Of a DNA stretch of 64,000 nt, positions 37,917 through 46,902 are shown in pieces (within the stretch, counting starts at the first letter, position 1; each line of letters starts with the position of its first letter). Below the pieces are notes generated by a model, which was given only the letters and a program-made list of their open reading frames with translations, was not told the origin of the DNA and made no database searches. Source of the DNA: Marinilabiliaceae bacterium UBA5488. Lineage in GTDB: Bacteria > Bacteroidota > Bacteroidia > Bacteroidales > Marinilabiliaceae. Made by a program: the position numbers and the translations under genes. Where the stretch lies: NCBI GenBank assembly GCA_002427105.1, contig DIPM01000029.1:34324-98323 (forward strand), given 5' to 3'.

Positions 37917-38663
37917 TCAATCTGTCAAAGCCGAATTTATTACTTCACGGGTGTAAGATACAAGGTCTTCAAGTTTATCAGTAAACAAGTGGGTATTAAC
38001 AGGTGGGTGAATAATCAGGCCTGCTCTACCCGGCATCAAATTAAAAAAGCCACTTCTGTTAATTTTGTAACTATCAATGATGGTAATAGGCAAGATATCA
38101 AATCCCAACTCGAAAGCCAATCTAAATGCCCCTTTTTTAAAGGGACGCATTTCTTTTTGGCCACTACGCGTGCCCTCAGGGAAAATCACCACCGAAATTC
38201 CATTATCTAATTTACGCTTTGCTTCCTCAAGAGATTGAACCGCAGTGCGAGGCGATGATCGGTCAATAAAAATATGGCCCACCTTTTCGCTGGCATATCC
38301 AATAAAAGGAATTTTCCTAAGCTCTTTTTTCATAACCCATCTGAAATCTGTGGGGAAATATCCGTAAAGCAGAAATATATCCCAGATGGTTTGATGATTT
38401 GACACTATTACATAGGATTTACCGGTTTCAATTTGGGCTTTTCCCTTAACAAAAACTTTCACAGGTGTTATCCAGCAGCATACACGCGCCCAACACCTAC
38501 CCATGAAACTGCCTGCCTTTGCCGAAATCAGCAATGCACAAAGGGCTGCCAAGGTAGCAAACAAGATAGAATTAACTATCATTAACGGTAGGAATATCAG
38601 CCACTTATAAGGCTGATATATTAAATATTTCCAATCATAGCTGGAATTTGCAGGTTCGGTCAT
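37917..38663 (-). CDS. plsC: 1-acyl-sn-glycerol-3-phosphate acyltransferase
   Basis: Membrane-associated acyltransferase that makes phosphatidic acid in phospholipid synthesis. The HxxxxD catalytic motif is SNHQTIWD (H90, D95) and the substrate motif is FPEGTRS (161-167). Two N-terminal hydrophobic stretches (about 21-55) anchor it. At 248 residues it is the usual length. A -7 box TATTTTTG (minus, 38688-38695) is 24 nt upstream. It is followed 33 bp later by the PorE-like gene, probably in the same transcript. Confidence 0.95.
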   Translation of the reverse strand: MTEPANSSYDWKYLIYQPYKWLIFLPLMIVNSILFATLAALCALLISAKAGSFMGRCWARVCCWITPVKVFVKGKAQIETGKSYVIVSNHQTIWDIFLLYGYFPTDFRWVMKKELRKIPFIGYASEKVGHIFIDRSSPRTAVQSLEEAKRKLDNGISVVIFPEGTRSGQKEMRPFKKGAFRLAFELGFDILPITIIDSYKINRSGFFNLMPGRAGLIIHPPVNTHLFTDKLEDLVSYTREVINSALTD

Positions 38664-38726
38664 ATCTATTACTGTTCAAGCTAAGAACAAAAATAGAAGT
38701 TCTTTTTAAATAGAAAAGCTATTAAG

Positions 38727-38757
38727 CAAAAAAGGTCACCTTTCGGGTGACCTCTTT
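38727..38757 (-). terminator. Terminator of the DUF3078 gene
   Basis: Stem AGGTCACC/GGTGACCT with loop CGAA (minus strand), ending in a T-tract. It lies 19 bp after the stop of the minus-strand DUF3078 gene. Confidence 0.85.
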
Positions 38758-38775
38758 CAAAAACATAATAAGCAC

Positions 38776-39675
38776 TTAGAATTTATAGTTCAAGCCAAAT
38801 CCAAGTAATTGTTTCGACTGCAACTTAGCTCCTCTTGTAACAGGCTGCCCATCAACCATTTCAGTGGTTTTAGTATCATGGTCATAAAGCAAATGAAGAG
38901 AAGCAACACCGGTCAGATAGTCGTTAAACTTCAGATTGATACGTCCTTCCCAGTCCACATCTATATGCGAGGGCTCATCAGCAAGATTGGAAAAAAGATC
39001 CAGACGCGTGAAGAAATCAACATTCTTAATAATATTCTCCTTTTTATAGACAGACTTTAAGGACGCACCAAATTCCCCACGGTAATTATCGCCTGGGTCA
39101 ACACCATAAGCCCCTGCTAATGAAAGAGAATCATCGAGGACAATAGTCGATTTTGACGTAAGCGGCGAAATATACAAGGAAAAATTGTCGTTTGGCTTAT
39201 AATCCATACCCAGAGAAAACAGAACATAACCGGGAGAGAGCCATTCCGAAATAACCTGAGTGTTAGCCGGAGGATCCTGGTAACCGGTTGTCATCTGAGT
39301 TTTGAAGTCAAACAGCGCAGTATAAAACCACTTATTGCTCGCTTTGTAACCATATTTGGAAGTAAGCAGAACCCTGTCTTCGGTCTTTATCAGATTTTCG
39401 CTGCCCTGCTGTGCCAAGCCGTAACCAAGAGTTAGACTGTTGTCCCAGGCACTTTTGTTCTTAGCATAATTAGCAAAGCTGTTGAAAAGAAAATTACCCG
39501 ACACAGAGTTCCGTCCCCCTGCAGACCAGTTATTCAGGCTTACCTGGGTAAAAGTAAGGGAGGCATCGCCTCCTAATTTCCAATTCTTTAAACTATCGGC
39601 CTCTTCTTGAGCTGTCATAATTGCAGACGCCATAATGCCATAACACAATGCAATAAATTTTAAGTTTTTCTTCAT
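38776..39675 (-). CDS. DUF3078 outer-membrane protein
   Basis: Signal peptide ending TAQE, then a beta-rich sequence matching the DUF3078 pattern of Bacteroidota: WKLGGDASLTFTQVSLNNWSAGG near the N-terminus, alternating aromatic strands, and a C-terminal YKF. It is probably a small outer-membrane barrel. No catalytic motif is seen and its role is unknown. It is 299 residues long, divergent from the ECF sigma operon, and has its own terminator. Confidence 0.8.
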   Translation of the reverse strand: MKKNLKFIALCYGIMASAIMTAQEEADSLKNWKLGGDASLTFTQVSLNNWSAGGRNSVSGNFLFNSFANYAKNKSAWDNSLTLGYGLAQQGSENLIKTEDRVLLTSKYGYKASNKWFYTALFDFKTQMTTGYQDPPANTQVISEWLSPGYVLFSLGMDYKPNDNFSLYISPLTSKSTIVLDDSLSLAGAYGVDPGDNYRGEFGASLKSVYKKENIIKNVDFFTRLDLFSNLADEPSHIDVDWEGRINLKFNDYLTGVASLHLLYDHDTKTTEMVDGQPVTRGAKLQSKQLLGFGLNYKF

Positions 39676-39857
39676 AAGGGTTTTTATATTAATTCATGAT
39701 TATATGAATAGATCTGCAATTTTTCAAAAACATGGACAAATATCCTAATTGTATTGCAAATATTCCAGTTTTAAAATAAATAAAAGCAAGACAATTAGCA
39801 TTTATACCCTATTATCGACGTTTGGCAAAGATAAACTGCAATTCATAAGTAAGTAAA

Positions 39858-39893
39858 TTGAACTATTTTGCACAAAGAGATAACTTTGTGCAA
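39858..39893 (+). promoter_or_regulatory. Full Bacteroidota promoter overlapped by a 26-bp perfect dyad
   Basis: A -33 TTG (39858-39860) and -7 TAACTTTG (39881-39888) are spaced by 20 nt, an ideal match. TTGCACAAAG (39868-39877) and CTTTGTGCAA (39884-39893), 6 nt apart, form a perfect dyad covering the -7 box. This makes a strong operator candidate for the ECF sigma operon. Confidence 0.7.
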
Positions 39894-39934
39894 CCTCGAA
39901 TCAAAAAAGTTGTCATTAAATAGAAACAAGAGCA

Positions 39935-40507
39935 TTGCCAGTCGAAATTAACGATATACATCAGCCGATAGTAAAAAAAGCTATGAGTGGAAACTCAAAG
40001 GCAATGCACGAGCTGTATAAGCTTTACAGCGGGGCTATGTTCAATATTTGCTATCGGATGATGAATAACAGGGTTGATGCCGAAGATATGCTACAGGAAG
40101 TTTTCATTGAAGCCTTTGGCAAGCTGAACAGCTTTCGCTTCGAATCGACATTTGGAGCATGGATCAAGCGAATCACAGTCAACAGATGTATTAATGAGAT
40201 AAAAAGACGCAAGCTCCCTGTAGAATATATGGAAACAATGCCCGACTCAATTTACAGGGAGGAGAACGAGCCTTCGGTTGATGACATTGAGCTATCGGTA
40301 GAGAGGATAAAACACGCCATGGCTCTATTGCCGGATGGATATAGAATAGTGTTTTCTCTTTATATGTTGGAGGGTTATGACCATGAAGAAATATCTTCAA
40401 TACTTAATATATCGCAGTCCACATCAAAAACACAATTGATGCGGGCCAAAAACAGAATAATTGAGATACTTAAAGCCGGGCAGCTTGAGCTGACGGATAA
40501 AAATTAG
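39935..40507 (+). CDS. ECF-family RNA polymerase sigma factor
   Basis: ECF sigma-70 factor. Region 2 is LYKLYSGAMFNICYRMMNNRVDAEDMLQEVFIEAF and region 4 is LLPDGYRIVFSLYMLEGYDHEEIS with an HTH. The start is uncertain: the frame opens at 39920 with no ATG until 39983. I chose the TTG at 39935, which keeps IVKKAMSGNSKAM, the usual sigma lead-in. The ATG at 39983 is the alternative and removes 16 residues. It is the first gene of a five-gene run with 4-40 bp gaps. The next gene is a membrane protein that is probably its anti-sigma factor. Confidence 0.93.
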   Translation: MPVEINDIHQPIVKKAMSGNSKAMHELYKLYSGAMFNICYRMMNNRVDAEDMLQEVFIEAFGKLNSFRFESTFGAWIKRITVNRCINEIKRRKLPVEYMETMPDSIYREENEPSVDDIELSVERIKHAMALLPDGYRIVFSLYMLEGYDHEEISSILNISQSTSKTQLMRAKNRIIEILKAGQLELTDKN

Positions 40508-40511
40508 TGAT

Positions 40512-41069
40512 ATGGAAAAGAAGCAGTCCTTAGATGATTTTATAGATAAGAACAGAGCTTTGTTTGATGACAATGCTCCTTCAGCAGAACTCTGGGATCG
40601 AATATCAGAACAAATACCCGGCAATAAATCCTATTGGCAAAGCAAGAGCATCAAATACAGCCTTTTGAAAATTGCTGCAGTAGTTATATTTATCAGCATA
40701 ATACCTGCAATATGGTACTCTCTATTAAGAAGTCAGGGAGAACAGCAATCCGCTTTGTCGGGTGAGATTAGTGAAATTTCTTATTACTATGAATCACAAA
40801 TTGAAGCAAAGCGAATGCGGGTTTCACAACTAACCGCCGACGAGCCCTCCATAAATACTGAAGTTGATGCAGATCTGGCTCAGCTTGAAAAAATACTCTC
40901 AGACCTAAAGGAAGACCTGAACGATGATGTGGCCAACAGGGAGGTCGTATCAGCAATGATACAGAATTACAGGATGAAACTTGATATACTTGAACAAGTG
41001 CTTGAGTATATTGACTATGATGATAACAGCTCCAAGAAGCAAGACGATTATGAAGAGATTCAATTATAA
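40512..41069 (+). CDS. Membrane protein, probable anti-sigma factor
   Basis: A 185-residue protein starting 4 bp after the sigma factor. A short cytosolic N-terminus (SLDDFIDKNRALFDDNAPSAELWDRI) is followed by one membrane helix (about 51-70) and a charged, partly coiled-coil periplasmic tail (LAQLEKILSDLKEDLNDD). The size, topology and position directly behind an ECF gene suggest an anti-sigma factor. No zinc-binding HxxxCxxC motif is present, so it is not a ZAS-type anti-sigma. The function is inferred from context only. Confidence 0.75.
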   Translation: MEKKQSLDDFIDKNRALFDDNAPSAELWDRISEQIPGNKSYWQSKSIKYSLLKIAAVVIFISIIPAIWYSLLRSQGEQQSALSGEISEISYYYESQIEAKRMRVSQLTADEPSINTEVDADLAQLEKILSDLKEDLNDDVANREVVSAMIQNYRMKLDILEQVLEYIDYDDNSSKKQDDYEEIQL

Positions 41070-41073
41070 GACC

Positions 41074-42165
41074 ATGATAATTAGAGATAAGCTAAAGTAC
41101 CTATGCGTAATTATTGGCTTGGCACTAATGATTTCGGCGAGGGTTAATGCCCAGCAAATCAATGAAACGCTTAGTACATCCTACTTGTACCCTGCCACTC
41201 GAACTGTTTCAGTGCAAATCAACAACAAGTACGGGCATGTAAAGGTCAACACCTGGGCCAAAGACTCGGTGAAGGTAGAAATTACGCAGACATACACTCA
41301 TACAAGCATAGAGAACATTAATAAGCTAAAAAGCAGCATTAACATCCTGCGTTATAATGTTAGTGGGACAATACGTTTCGAGACCTCCTTTGAGCAAAGT
41401 GGAGGACGTTTTTTCCGGAATGTAAGAGAAGCTACAAATATGTTTGGCAGTGAAAGCAATACCCGTATAGACTACAGTATTACCCTGCCCACAAGTTCCA
41501 ATATCAATATAATCAACAAATATGGAGATGTAATCTTGCCGACCCTTAGTGGAAGGGTTACGGTAGATCTTTCCAACGGAAACTTTCAGGCACAAAGGCT
41601 TAGCGGGCACAGTGAGCTCAGTCTGGCATTTGGCAATGCTTTGATTAATGAGTTAAACAATGGAGTCTTAAGCCTTAACTTTGTTGAGCTTTCACTAAAT
41701 AAGGCCAATAGTTTGACCGTCAATGGAAATTCTTCAAAAATTGACATAAAGAGTATCACCGACCTGGTATTAAACTCCCGAAGAGACCGGGTCATAATTG
41801 AGAAAGCAGGCAAGATAGCAGGCACTACCTATTTCACAAACGCGAATTTTGGAGAGCTGGCTAATCGTTGTGAGCTTGACATGACCTATGGTGAACTTAG
41901 CGGTTTAAAGCTCCTTGATAGCACCACTGAATGCATTATAGTGGCCAGGACATGCAACCTAAATATCGAAATGATGCAGCCCTCTGCCTATTCCCTCTTG
42001 TTAAAAAAATCCGGAGCAAGTTTAAAATTTCCGGAAAGCTTGACCCCAGCCCCCGTGAGAGCCGGAGAAGAAGGGCTGAGCAGATATTACTTTAAATCAA
42101 ACATAGCTGAAAGTAAGCTTAAAATAAATATTCAGAACGGAAATTTTAAAATTATTCATCAATAA
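41074..42165 (+). CDS. DUF4097-like exported beta-strand repeat protein
   Basis: I start at the ATG at 41074, 4 bp after the preceding stop. It gives a clean signal peptide (MIIRDKLKYLCVIIGLALMISARVNAQQ by residue 28), whereas earlier starts fall inside the upstream gene. The body is a DUF4097-type repeated beta structure: INNKYGHVKVNTWAKDSVKVEI, then INIINKYGDVILPTLSGRVTVDL and LSLNFVELSLNKANSLTVNG. Such proteins are exported right-handed beta-helix or sheet proteins often found beside ECF anti-sigma genes. No enzymatic motif is seen. Confidence 0.8.
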   Translation: MIIRDKLKYLCVIIGLALMISARVNAQQINETLSTSYLYPATRTVSVQINNKYGHVKVNTWAKDSVKVEITQTYTHTSIENINKLKSSINILRYNVSGTIRFETSFEQSGGRFFRNVREATNMFGSESNTRIDYSITLPTSSNINIINKYGDVILPTLSGRVTVDLSNGNFQAQRLSGHSELSLAFGNALINELNNGVLSLNFVELSLNKANSLTVNGNSSKIDIKSITDLVLNSRRDRVIIEKAGKIAGTTYFTNANFGELANRCELDMTYGELSGLKLLDSTTECIIVARTCNLNIEMMQPSAYSLLLKKSGASLKFPESLTPAPVRAGEEGLSRYYFKSNIAESKLKINIQNGNFKIIHQ

Positions 42166-42179
42166 AGCAACTTACTATT

Positions 42180-42716
42180 ATGATACTTGTCTTTAAAGAA
42201 AAACTCAGAGCATTGAACACAACAAGATTCATACTATCAATCTGCTTGTTTATCACCACAACCGTCGGGGCGCAGGATTACAACCATGCTGTAAAAGTTA
42301 GCACCTCCAATGGTTTCGGCATAGCTTATAAGCATTTGACAGATTTCGAGAAAGGCTTTGAGATATCTCTTATGAGTAATGAAAATCTGATACAGGCCTC
42401 AGCAATAAGAATTCATCAACAGCCGGCTTTTCCGCTTCTTTCAGATAAGGTATTCGCTTTATACGGATATGGAACACACCTGGCTTACCATAGTAATTAC
42501 ACGCTTTGGAACCCTTTTGACCCTAATAACAGCTCAAAAAAGATAAATCGCAAATTTATAGCTCCCGGCATTGATGCTTATGCAGGATTAGAGTATCGCT
42601 TTTTGAAAATACCTTTTACAATAGTGCTCGACCTTAACTGCAATTTTGAATTTTTCAGACCGGGCTATTTTGCAATTAATATAATACCCACTGCAGGGGT
42701 AGCTTATGTATTTTAA
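42180..42716 (+). CDS. Small outer-membrane protein, unrecognised family
   Basis: Signal peptide to about residue 32 (TVGAQ), then about 145 residues with alternating hydrophobic and aromatic strands ending TAGVAYVF, a C-terminal Phe typical of an outer-membrane barrel. No family recognised. It starts 14 bp after the DUF4097-like gene and belongs to the ECF operon. It may be an envelope component induced by that sigma factor. Confidence 0.65.
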   Translation: MILVFKEKLRALNTTRFILSICLFITTTVGAQDYNHAVKVSTSNGFGIAYKHLTDFEKGFEISLMSNENLIQASAIRIHQQPAFPLLSDKVFALYGYGTHLAYHSNYTLWNPFDPNNSSKKINRKFIAPGIDAYAGLEYRFLKIPFTIVLDLNCNFEFFRPGYFAINIIPTAGVAYVF

Positions 42717-42756
42717 TTTAAAACTAAAACAATTAAACCAATTAAACCAATAGATT

Positions 42757-43431
42757 ATGAAATCACTTAAATTGACATTCGTGGCTCTTAGCTTATCAGC
42801 TATTACAGCTTTTGGACAGCAGGAGTCAAGTCCCTCTATGCAAACAATATTTGGCGACCCGGAAGTTAACTCGATAGGCGGATATGGAGCCTTAGGCCTT
42901 GGATATACCACAGTGGCCGACAGGGACGCCCTCTATTTTTCTGCACAAGGCGCGGTAGTAATTAATCACTCTATTGCAATTGGTGCAGGAGGAAAAGGCT
43001 TTGCATCAAAAATGGCTTATGATAATAATTTGGGCGCCGAATATAACTACGCCGGCGGCTATGGAGGCTTAATTATAGAGCCAATTTTAGGCTGGGATCG
43101 TCCTATTCATTTCTCTTTCCCGGTATTGATAGGTGGCGGAGGTATTGGTTATATTCAACACTGGGGCGACTATGACAATAATGATGAGGAATATGACTTT
43201 GCCGATGAAGACAGCAATGCCTTTTTCGTTATTGAGCCAGGGATTGAAGTTGAACTTAATTTGGTCAAATGGATGCGTATGGCTGCTACAATAAGCTATC
43301 GCTACACCTCCGACATAAAATTAGGCTACAAAAACTCCATCGAGCCTTCCAATAATGGAACAATGATAGGCTCAGAAGATATGCTACGAGGATTCAACGT
43401 AGGCATAAATATGAAATTTGGAAAGTTCTAA
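42757..43431 (+). CDS. Outer-membrane beta-barrel protein, unrecognised family
   Basis: Signal peptide MKSLKLTFVALSLSAITAFGQQ, then glycine- and aromatic-rich strands (IGGYGALGLGYTTV, IIEPILGWDRPIHFSFPVLIGGGGIGY) and a C-terminal GINMKFGKF consistent with a small porin-like barrel of about eight to ten strands. It is the last of the five closely packed genes, 40 bp after its neighbour. Two tandem copies of CAATTAAAC (42730-42747) lie in the gap. The function is unknown. Confidence 0.7.
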   Translation: MKSLKLTFVALSLSAITAFGQQESSPSMQTIFGDPEVNSIGGYGALGLGYTTVADRDALYFSAQGAVVINHSIAIGAGGKGFASKMAYDNNLGAEYNYAGGYGGLIIEPILGWDRPIHFSFPVLIGGGGIGYIQHWGDYDNNDEEYDFADEDSNAFFVIEPGIEVELNLVKWMRMAATISYRYTSDIKLGYKNSIEPSNNGTMIGSEDMLRGFNVGINMKFGKF

Positions 43432-43473
43432 TCACCATTTCCCTCTATACTTCACTATTTTACAATCAAACAT

Positions 43474-43500
43474 TAGAGGAAGATGCCGGCTCTTCCTCTA
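43474..43500. repeat. 10-bp hairpin between ECF operon and TonB receptor gene
   Basis: TAGAGGAAGA and TCTTCCTCTA with loop TGCCGGC. No T-tract follows, so it may be a 3' stabiliser or weak terminator separating the five-gene run from the receptor pair. Confidence 0.5.
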
Positions 43501-43544
43501 CTATCACAACCCAATATTCTAATAAGAACAACTCTCTTTTTTTT

Positions 43545-45905
43545 ATGGAAATTATGAAAATATTTTATTGCTTCCTGATATTTTTTATCTGGGGTACAAC
43601 GCTTTGTTTGTATGCCGGCGATGAAGACGAGTTAAGCAGATTACCTGTCTTAAGTGGATATATCAAGGATTCCCAAAGCGGCGAAGTGCTTATAGGAGCA
43701 ACTGTATATATCCTTGAAAGCGGCATCGGCGCAGCATCAAACCTTTACGGATTTTACAGCATTTCGACACCGGCCGGCAGCAAGACACTTGTAGTTAAAT
43801 TCTTAGGCTATAAAAGTCTTCAGCAGGAACTTGATATTCAATCCAACCTGACTTTCAATATAAGTTTGGAGCCTGAATCAGAACAGCTTAGCGAAGTTAC
43901 TGTTGTTGCCAACCAATCGCACACCAAACTGGAAGAGCCGCTTATGGGCGTGCAAAGAATTAATGCCGCTAAAATTAAGCAAGTGCCGGCACTAATGGGC
44001 GAAGTTGACCCTATTAAAGTCCTCCAGCTAATGCCGGGTATTTCAGCAGCAAGCGAGGGCTCCAGCGGCTTTAGTGTAAGAGGAGGAAACCCTGACCAAA
44101 ATCTTATTGTGTTGGATGAAGCCATAGTCTATAACGCCGGTCACATGATGGGATTTTTCTCTGTCTTTAACAATGACGCTATAAAAGATGTGAATATTTA
44201 TAAGGGTGATATCCCTGCCAGAAGCGGGGGTCGGCTCTCTTCCCTACTGGATGTCCGGATGAAGGACGGCAATTCTCAGCGTTTCTCTGGTACCGGTGGA
44301 ATCGGGACAATATCCTCACGGCTGACACTTGAAGGGCCTATACTCTCAGAGCGCACCACCTTCGTCCTTGCAGGGCGTCGTACCTATGCAGATCTTTTCC
44401 TGCCCTTTGCCAAGGAAGAAGCTGCACGTGATGCAGGCCTGTATTTCTACGATTTGAATGCCAAAATAAGCCACACGATAAGCGACCGCGATCGTATTTA
44501 TTTGAGCGCTTATTTGGGTCGCGACTTTTTTAAAGGTGCAGATAGCAAAATAGGCTTTGGAAATCAGACCATTACCCTTCGTTGGAATCACCTGTTTTCG
44601 CCGCGTCTGTTCAGCAACCTTACTCTGATAAGCAGCAATTATGACTATATGTTAAGCTTCGAGAGCGGCAGTGCTGATGATTTTGAATGGATATCGAATC
44701 TGCGTGACTATAATGCCAAGCTTGATTTCAATTATTATCCCAACAGCAAACATTCCATCAGCTTTGGTGTCCAAAGTATTTACCACAATATACTTCCGGC
44801 CCACGTTAAGGGCACACAGGACAATACGGTTTTCAACGAAATAAAACTACCCCGAAGCAGAGCCTGGGAGCATGGCCTGTATTTGGAAGATACGCATAAA
44901 GCAACTGATGCCATTACCCTGCGCTATGGACTTCGTTTGTCAGCCTTTCAGAATGTCGGGAAGGGGGTTTTGCACTCCTATGATGAGGATTATAATGTGA
45001 ACGGCACCACAGAGTATAAAAAAGGCGAAGTGTTTAATACATATTGGGGCATTGAGCCGCGATTCGGAGCCTCATGGATGCTATCTCATCAAACATCGGT
45101 CAAGGCAGCCTACTCTCGCTCTTTTCAATATATGCACCTTGCAGGCAATTCTCGTTCAACCACTCCTCTTGATGTCTGGTTTACATCTTCACCAAATGTG
45201 AAGCCCCAGCAATCAGATCAGATTTCAGCCGGAGTTTTCAGGAAATTTCTCAATGGAAGCTTCGACGTGGGTGTGGAAACATTTTATAAAGAGATGCGCA
45301 ACACCATCGACTTTAAGGATTATGCCGAGCTCCTGCTTAACGAGTATCTTGAAGGGGAGCTGCGCTTTGGCACCGGATATGCTTACGGGCTGGAGTTCTT
45401 AACTAACTTCAATTTCCACAAATGGGACGGTTGGATAAGCTACACTCTTAGTGAATCAAAAAGAAAAATTGAGGGCATCAACAACAATAAGAGCTACTTT
45501 TCACCTTATGACCATACTCACGATATCTCATTAGTGGTCAGTCGTGAGCTTAGCAAACGGCTTACACTTTCGGCCAACTGGGTATTCTTTACCGGAGCTC
45601 CCGTTACTTTCCCGGTCGGACGCTTTGAAAGTGGCGGAAATATCGTGCCGATTTATTCCGATCGTAACGCTGAACGTATGCCTGATTATCATCGCCTAGA
45701 TTTGGCTCTGACCTGGCGAAACAAGCTAAAACCGGGTCGCCGCTTCAGTGGTGAATGGAATTTCTCTCTATACAACGCCTATGGCCAAAAAAACGCCTGG
45801 ACTATTTCTTTTGTAGAGGATGAGGATGTTCCAAACCGCACCAAGGCAATGAAAACCTACCTCTTCACTTTTGTTCCTTCAGTTACATATAACTTTAAGT
45901 TCTGA
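43545..45905 (+). CDS. TonB-dependent outer-membrane receptor with carboxypeptidase-like domain
   Basis: Signal peptide, then a carboxypeptidase-regulatory-like domain (about 30-115: SGYIKDSQSGEVLIGATVYI). A plug domain follows (about 120-240, with LQLMPGISAASEGSSGFSVRGGNPDQNLIVLDEA), then a 22-strand-type barrel with the C-terminal VPSVTYNFKF. It imports an unknown ligand in a TonB-dependent way. The neighbouring DUF4249 lipoprotein gene starts 5 bp after the stop, a pairing seen in many Bacteroidota receptors. Length is 786 residues. It is not of the SusC type, since no LDEVIVVGYG signature is present. Confidence 0.92.
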   Translation: MEIMKIFYCFLIFFIWGTTLCLYAGDEDELSRLPVLSGYIKDSQSGEVLIGATVYILESGIGAASNLYGFYSISTPAGSKTLVVKFLGYKSLQQELDIQSNLTFNISLEPESEQLSEVTVVANQSHTKLEEPLMGVQRINAAKIKQVPALMGEVDPIKVLQLMPGISAASEGSSGFSVRGGNPDQNLIVLDEAIVYNAGHMMGFFSVFNNDAIKDVNIYKGDIPARSGGRLSSLLDVRMKDGNSQRFSGTGGIGTISSRLTLEGPILSERTTFVLAGRRTYADLFLPFAKEEAARDAGLYFYDLNAKISHTISDRDRIYLSAYLGRDFFKGADSKIGFGNQTITLRWNHLFSPRLFSNLTLISSNYDYMLSFESGSADDFEWISNLRDYNAKLDFNYYPNSKHSISFGVQSIYHNILPAHVKGTQDNTVFNEIKLPRSRAWEHGLYLEDTHKATDAITLRYGLRLSAFQNVGKGVLHSYDEDYNVNGTTEYKKGEVFNTYWGIEPRFGASWMLSHQTSVKAAYSRSFQYMHLAGNSRSTTPLDVWFTSSPNVKPQQSDQISAGVFRKFLNGSFDVGVETFYKEMRNTIDFKDYAELLLNEYLEGELRFGTGYAYGLEFLTNFNFHKWDGWISYTLSESKRKIEGINNNKSYFSPYDHTHDISLVVSRELSKRLTLSANWVFFTGAPVTFPVGRFESGGNIVPIYSDRNAERMPDYHRLDLALTWRNKLKPGRRFSGEWNFSLYNAYGQKNAWTISFVEDEDVPNRTKAMKTYLFTFVPSVTYNFKF

Positions 45906-45910
45906 TTATT

Positions 45911-46783
45911 ATGAAGCGCATTTTTATATTATCACTCCTTGTTCTAGCGATACTCTCATTCAGCTCTTGCGAGGAGGAAATTAATCTGCAACTGGATTCA
46001 AGCGCCCCTCGTCTTGTTGTAAACGGAATGATTAGTACCGACACAACAATGCACTGGGTCACCCTAACACAGTCGGGTGATTACTTCAATCATCAGCCGG
46101 CACGTCCCATTTCAGGAGCCTTTGTTGAGATTAGCGATGCTGACTCCAGTTTTTTGCTTACAGAATCAACAGAAAGGCCCGGCCATTATCATACACCCTC
46201 TTCATATTACGGGAAATCAGGTGTAGAATATCGACTCACTATAAAGAACGTTAATATTGAAGGGATTTCAGCTGATGAGATTTTCGAAGCCTCAAGCACC
46301 CTTCCCAACTATGTGGAATGTGATTCGGCGGTAGTTGATTTCAGTGATCAATATCAGTGGTGGAAAATTATTATATATGCTCAAGACCCACCTAATGAGA
46401 CCAACTATTATTTATTCAGCCTCCTTAATAATGGCAAAAATGTCACTGATGCCTACGATAGAATGGTAATTCTTGATGACCGTTATTTTGATGGAAATTA
46501 CGCTGATGGCGTTTGGATATTTGGGCTAGATCCGGATGACGGTGATAATTTAGAACCCGGCGATATTCTGACAATTGAAACCTACTCAATTGACGAGGCC
46601 TATTACGACTATATTTACGGCGTACAAATTGAGATGGCAGGGAATAATCCTCTTTTTTCCGGATCTCCTGCCAACGTACCGGCCAATATCAGCAACGGAG
46701 CCCTTGGTTGTTTTGCAGCCTGTTCAGTCAGCCGCCTATCATTTACAAACCACTACAGTCTGGAAGAAATCAAAAACAGATAG
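45911..46783 (+). CDS. DUF4249 outer-membrane-associated lipoprotein
   Basis: Lipoprotein with lipobox FSSC (Cys 20) followed by EEEINLQLDSSAPRLVVNGMISTD and GAFVEISDADSSF, the pattern of DUF4249. The family partners TonB-dependent receptors and probably binds ligand at the cell surface. The gene begins 5 bp after the receptor and is followed by a strong terminator. It is 290 residues long. Confidence 0.85.
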   Translation: MKRIFILSLLVLAILSFSSCEEEINLQLDSSAPRLVVNGMISTDTTMHWVTLTQSGDYFNHQPARPISGAFVEISDADSSFLLTESTERPGHYHTPSSYYGKSGVEYRLTIKNVNIEGISADEIFEASSTLPNYVECDSAVVDFSDQYQWWKIIIYAQDPPNETNYYLFSLLNNGKNVTDAYDRMVILDDRYFDGNYADGVWIFGLDPDDGDNLEPGDILTIETYSIDEAYYDYIYGVQIEMAGNNPLFSGSPANVPANISNGALGCFAACSVSRLSFTNHYSLEEIKNR

Positions 46784-46827
46784 AAAGAGTAGAGGGGAGC
46801 TCCAAAGAAGCTCCCCTCTACCTTTCT
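46784..46827 (+). terminator. Terminator of the TonB receptor-DUF4249 pair
   Basis: Perfect 13-bp stem GTAGAGGGGAGCT/AGCTCCCCTCTAC with a 7-nt loop, extended by AAAG/CTTT around one bulged base. It begins directly after the stop codon. Confidence 0.8.
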
Positions 46828-46902
46828 ATTAATCAATAAACCCTCTATTATTAATCCTGAGCGCGGGAGGCAAACAGGACTAATTTCATTAATTCATAAG
46901 CC

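Noticed and set aside
40981..41073. Earlier start for the DUF4097-like gene
   Set aside because: It lies inside the anti-sigma gene and does not give a signal peptide. The ATG at 41074 does.
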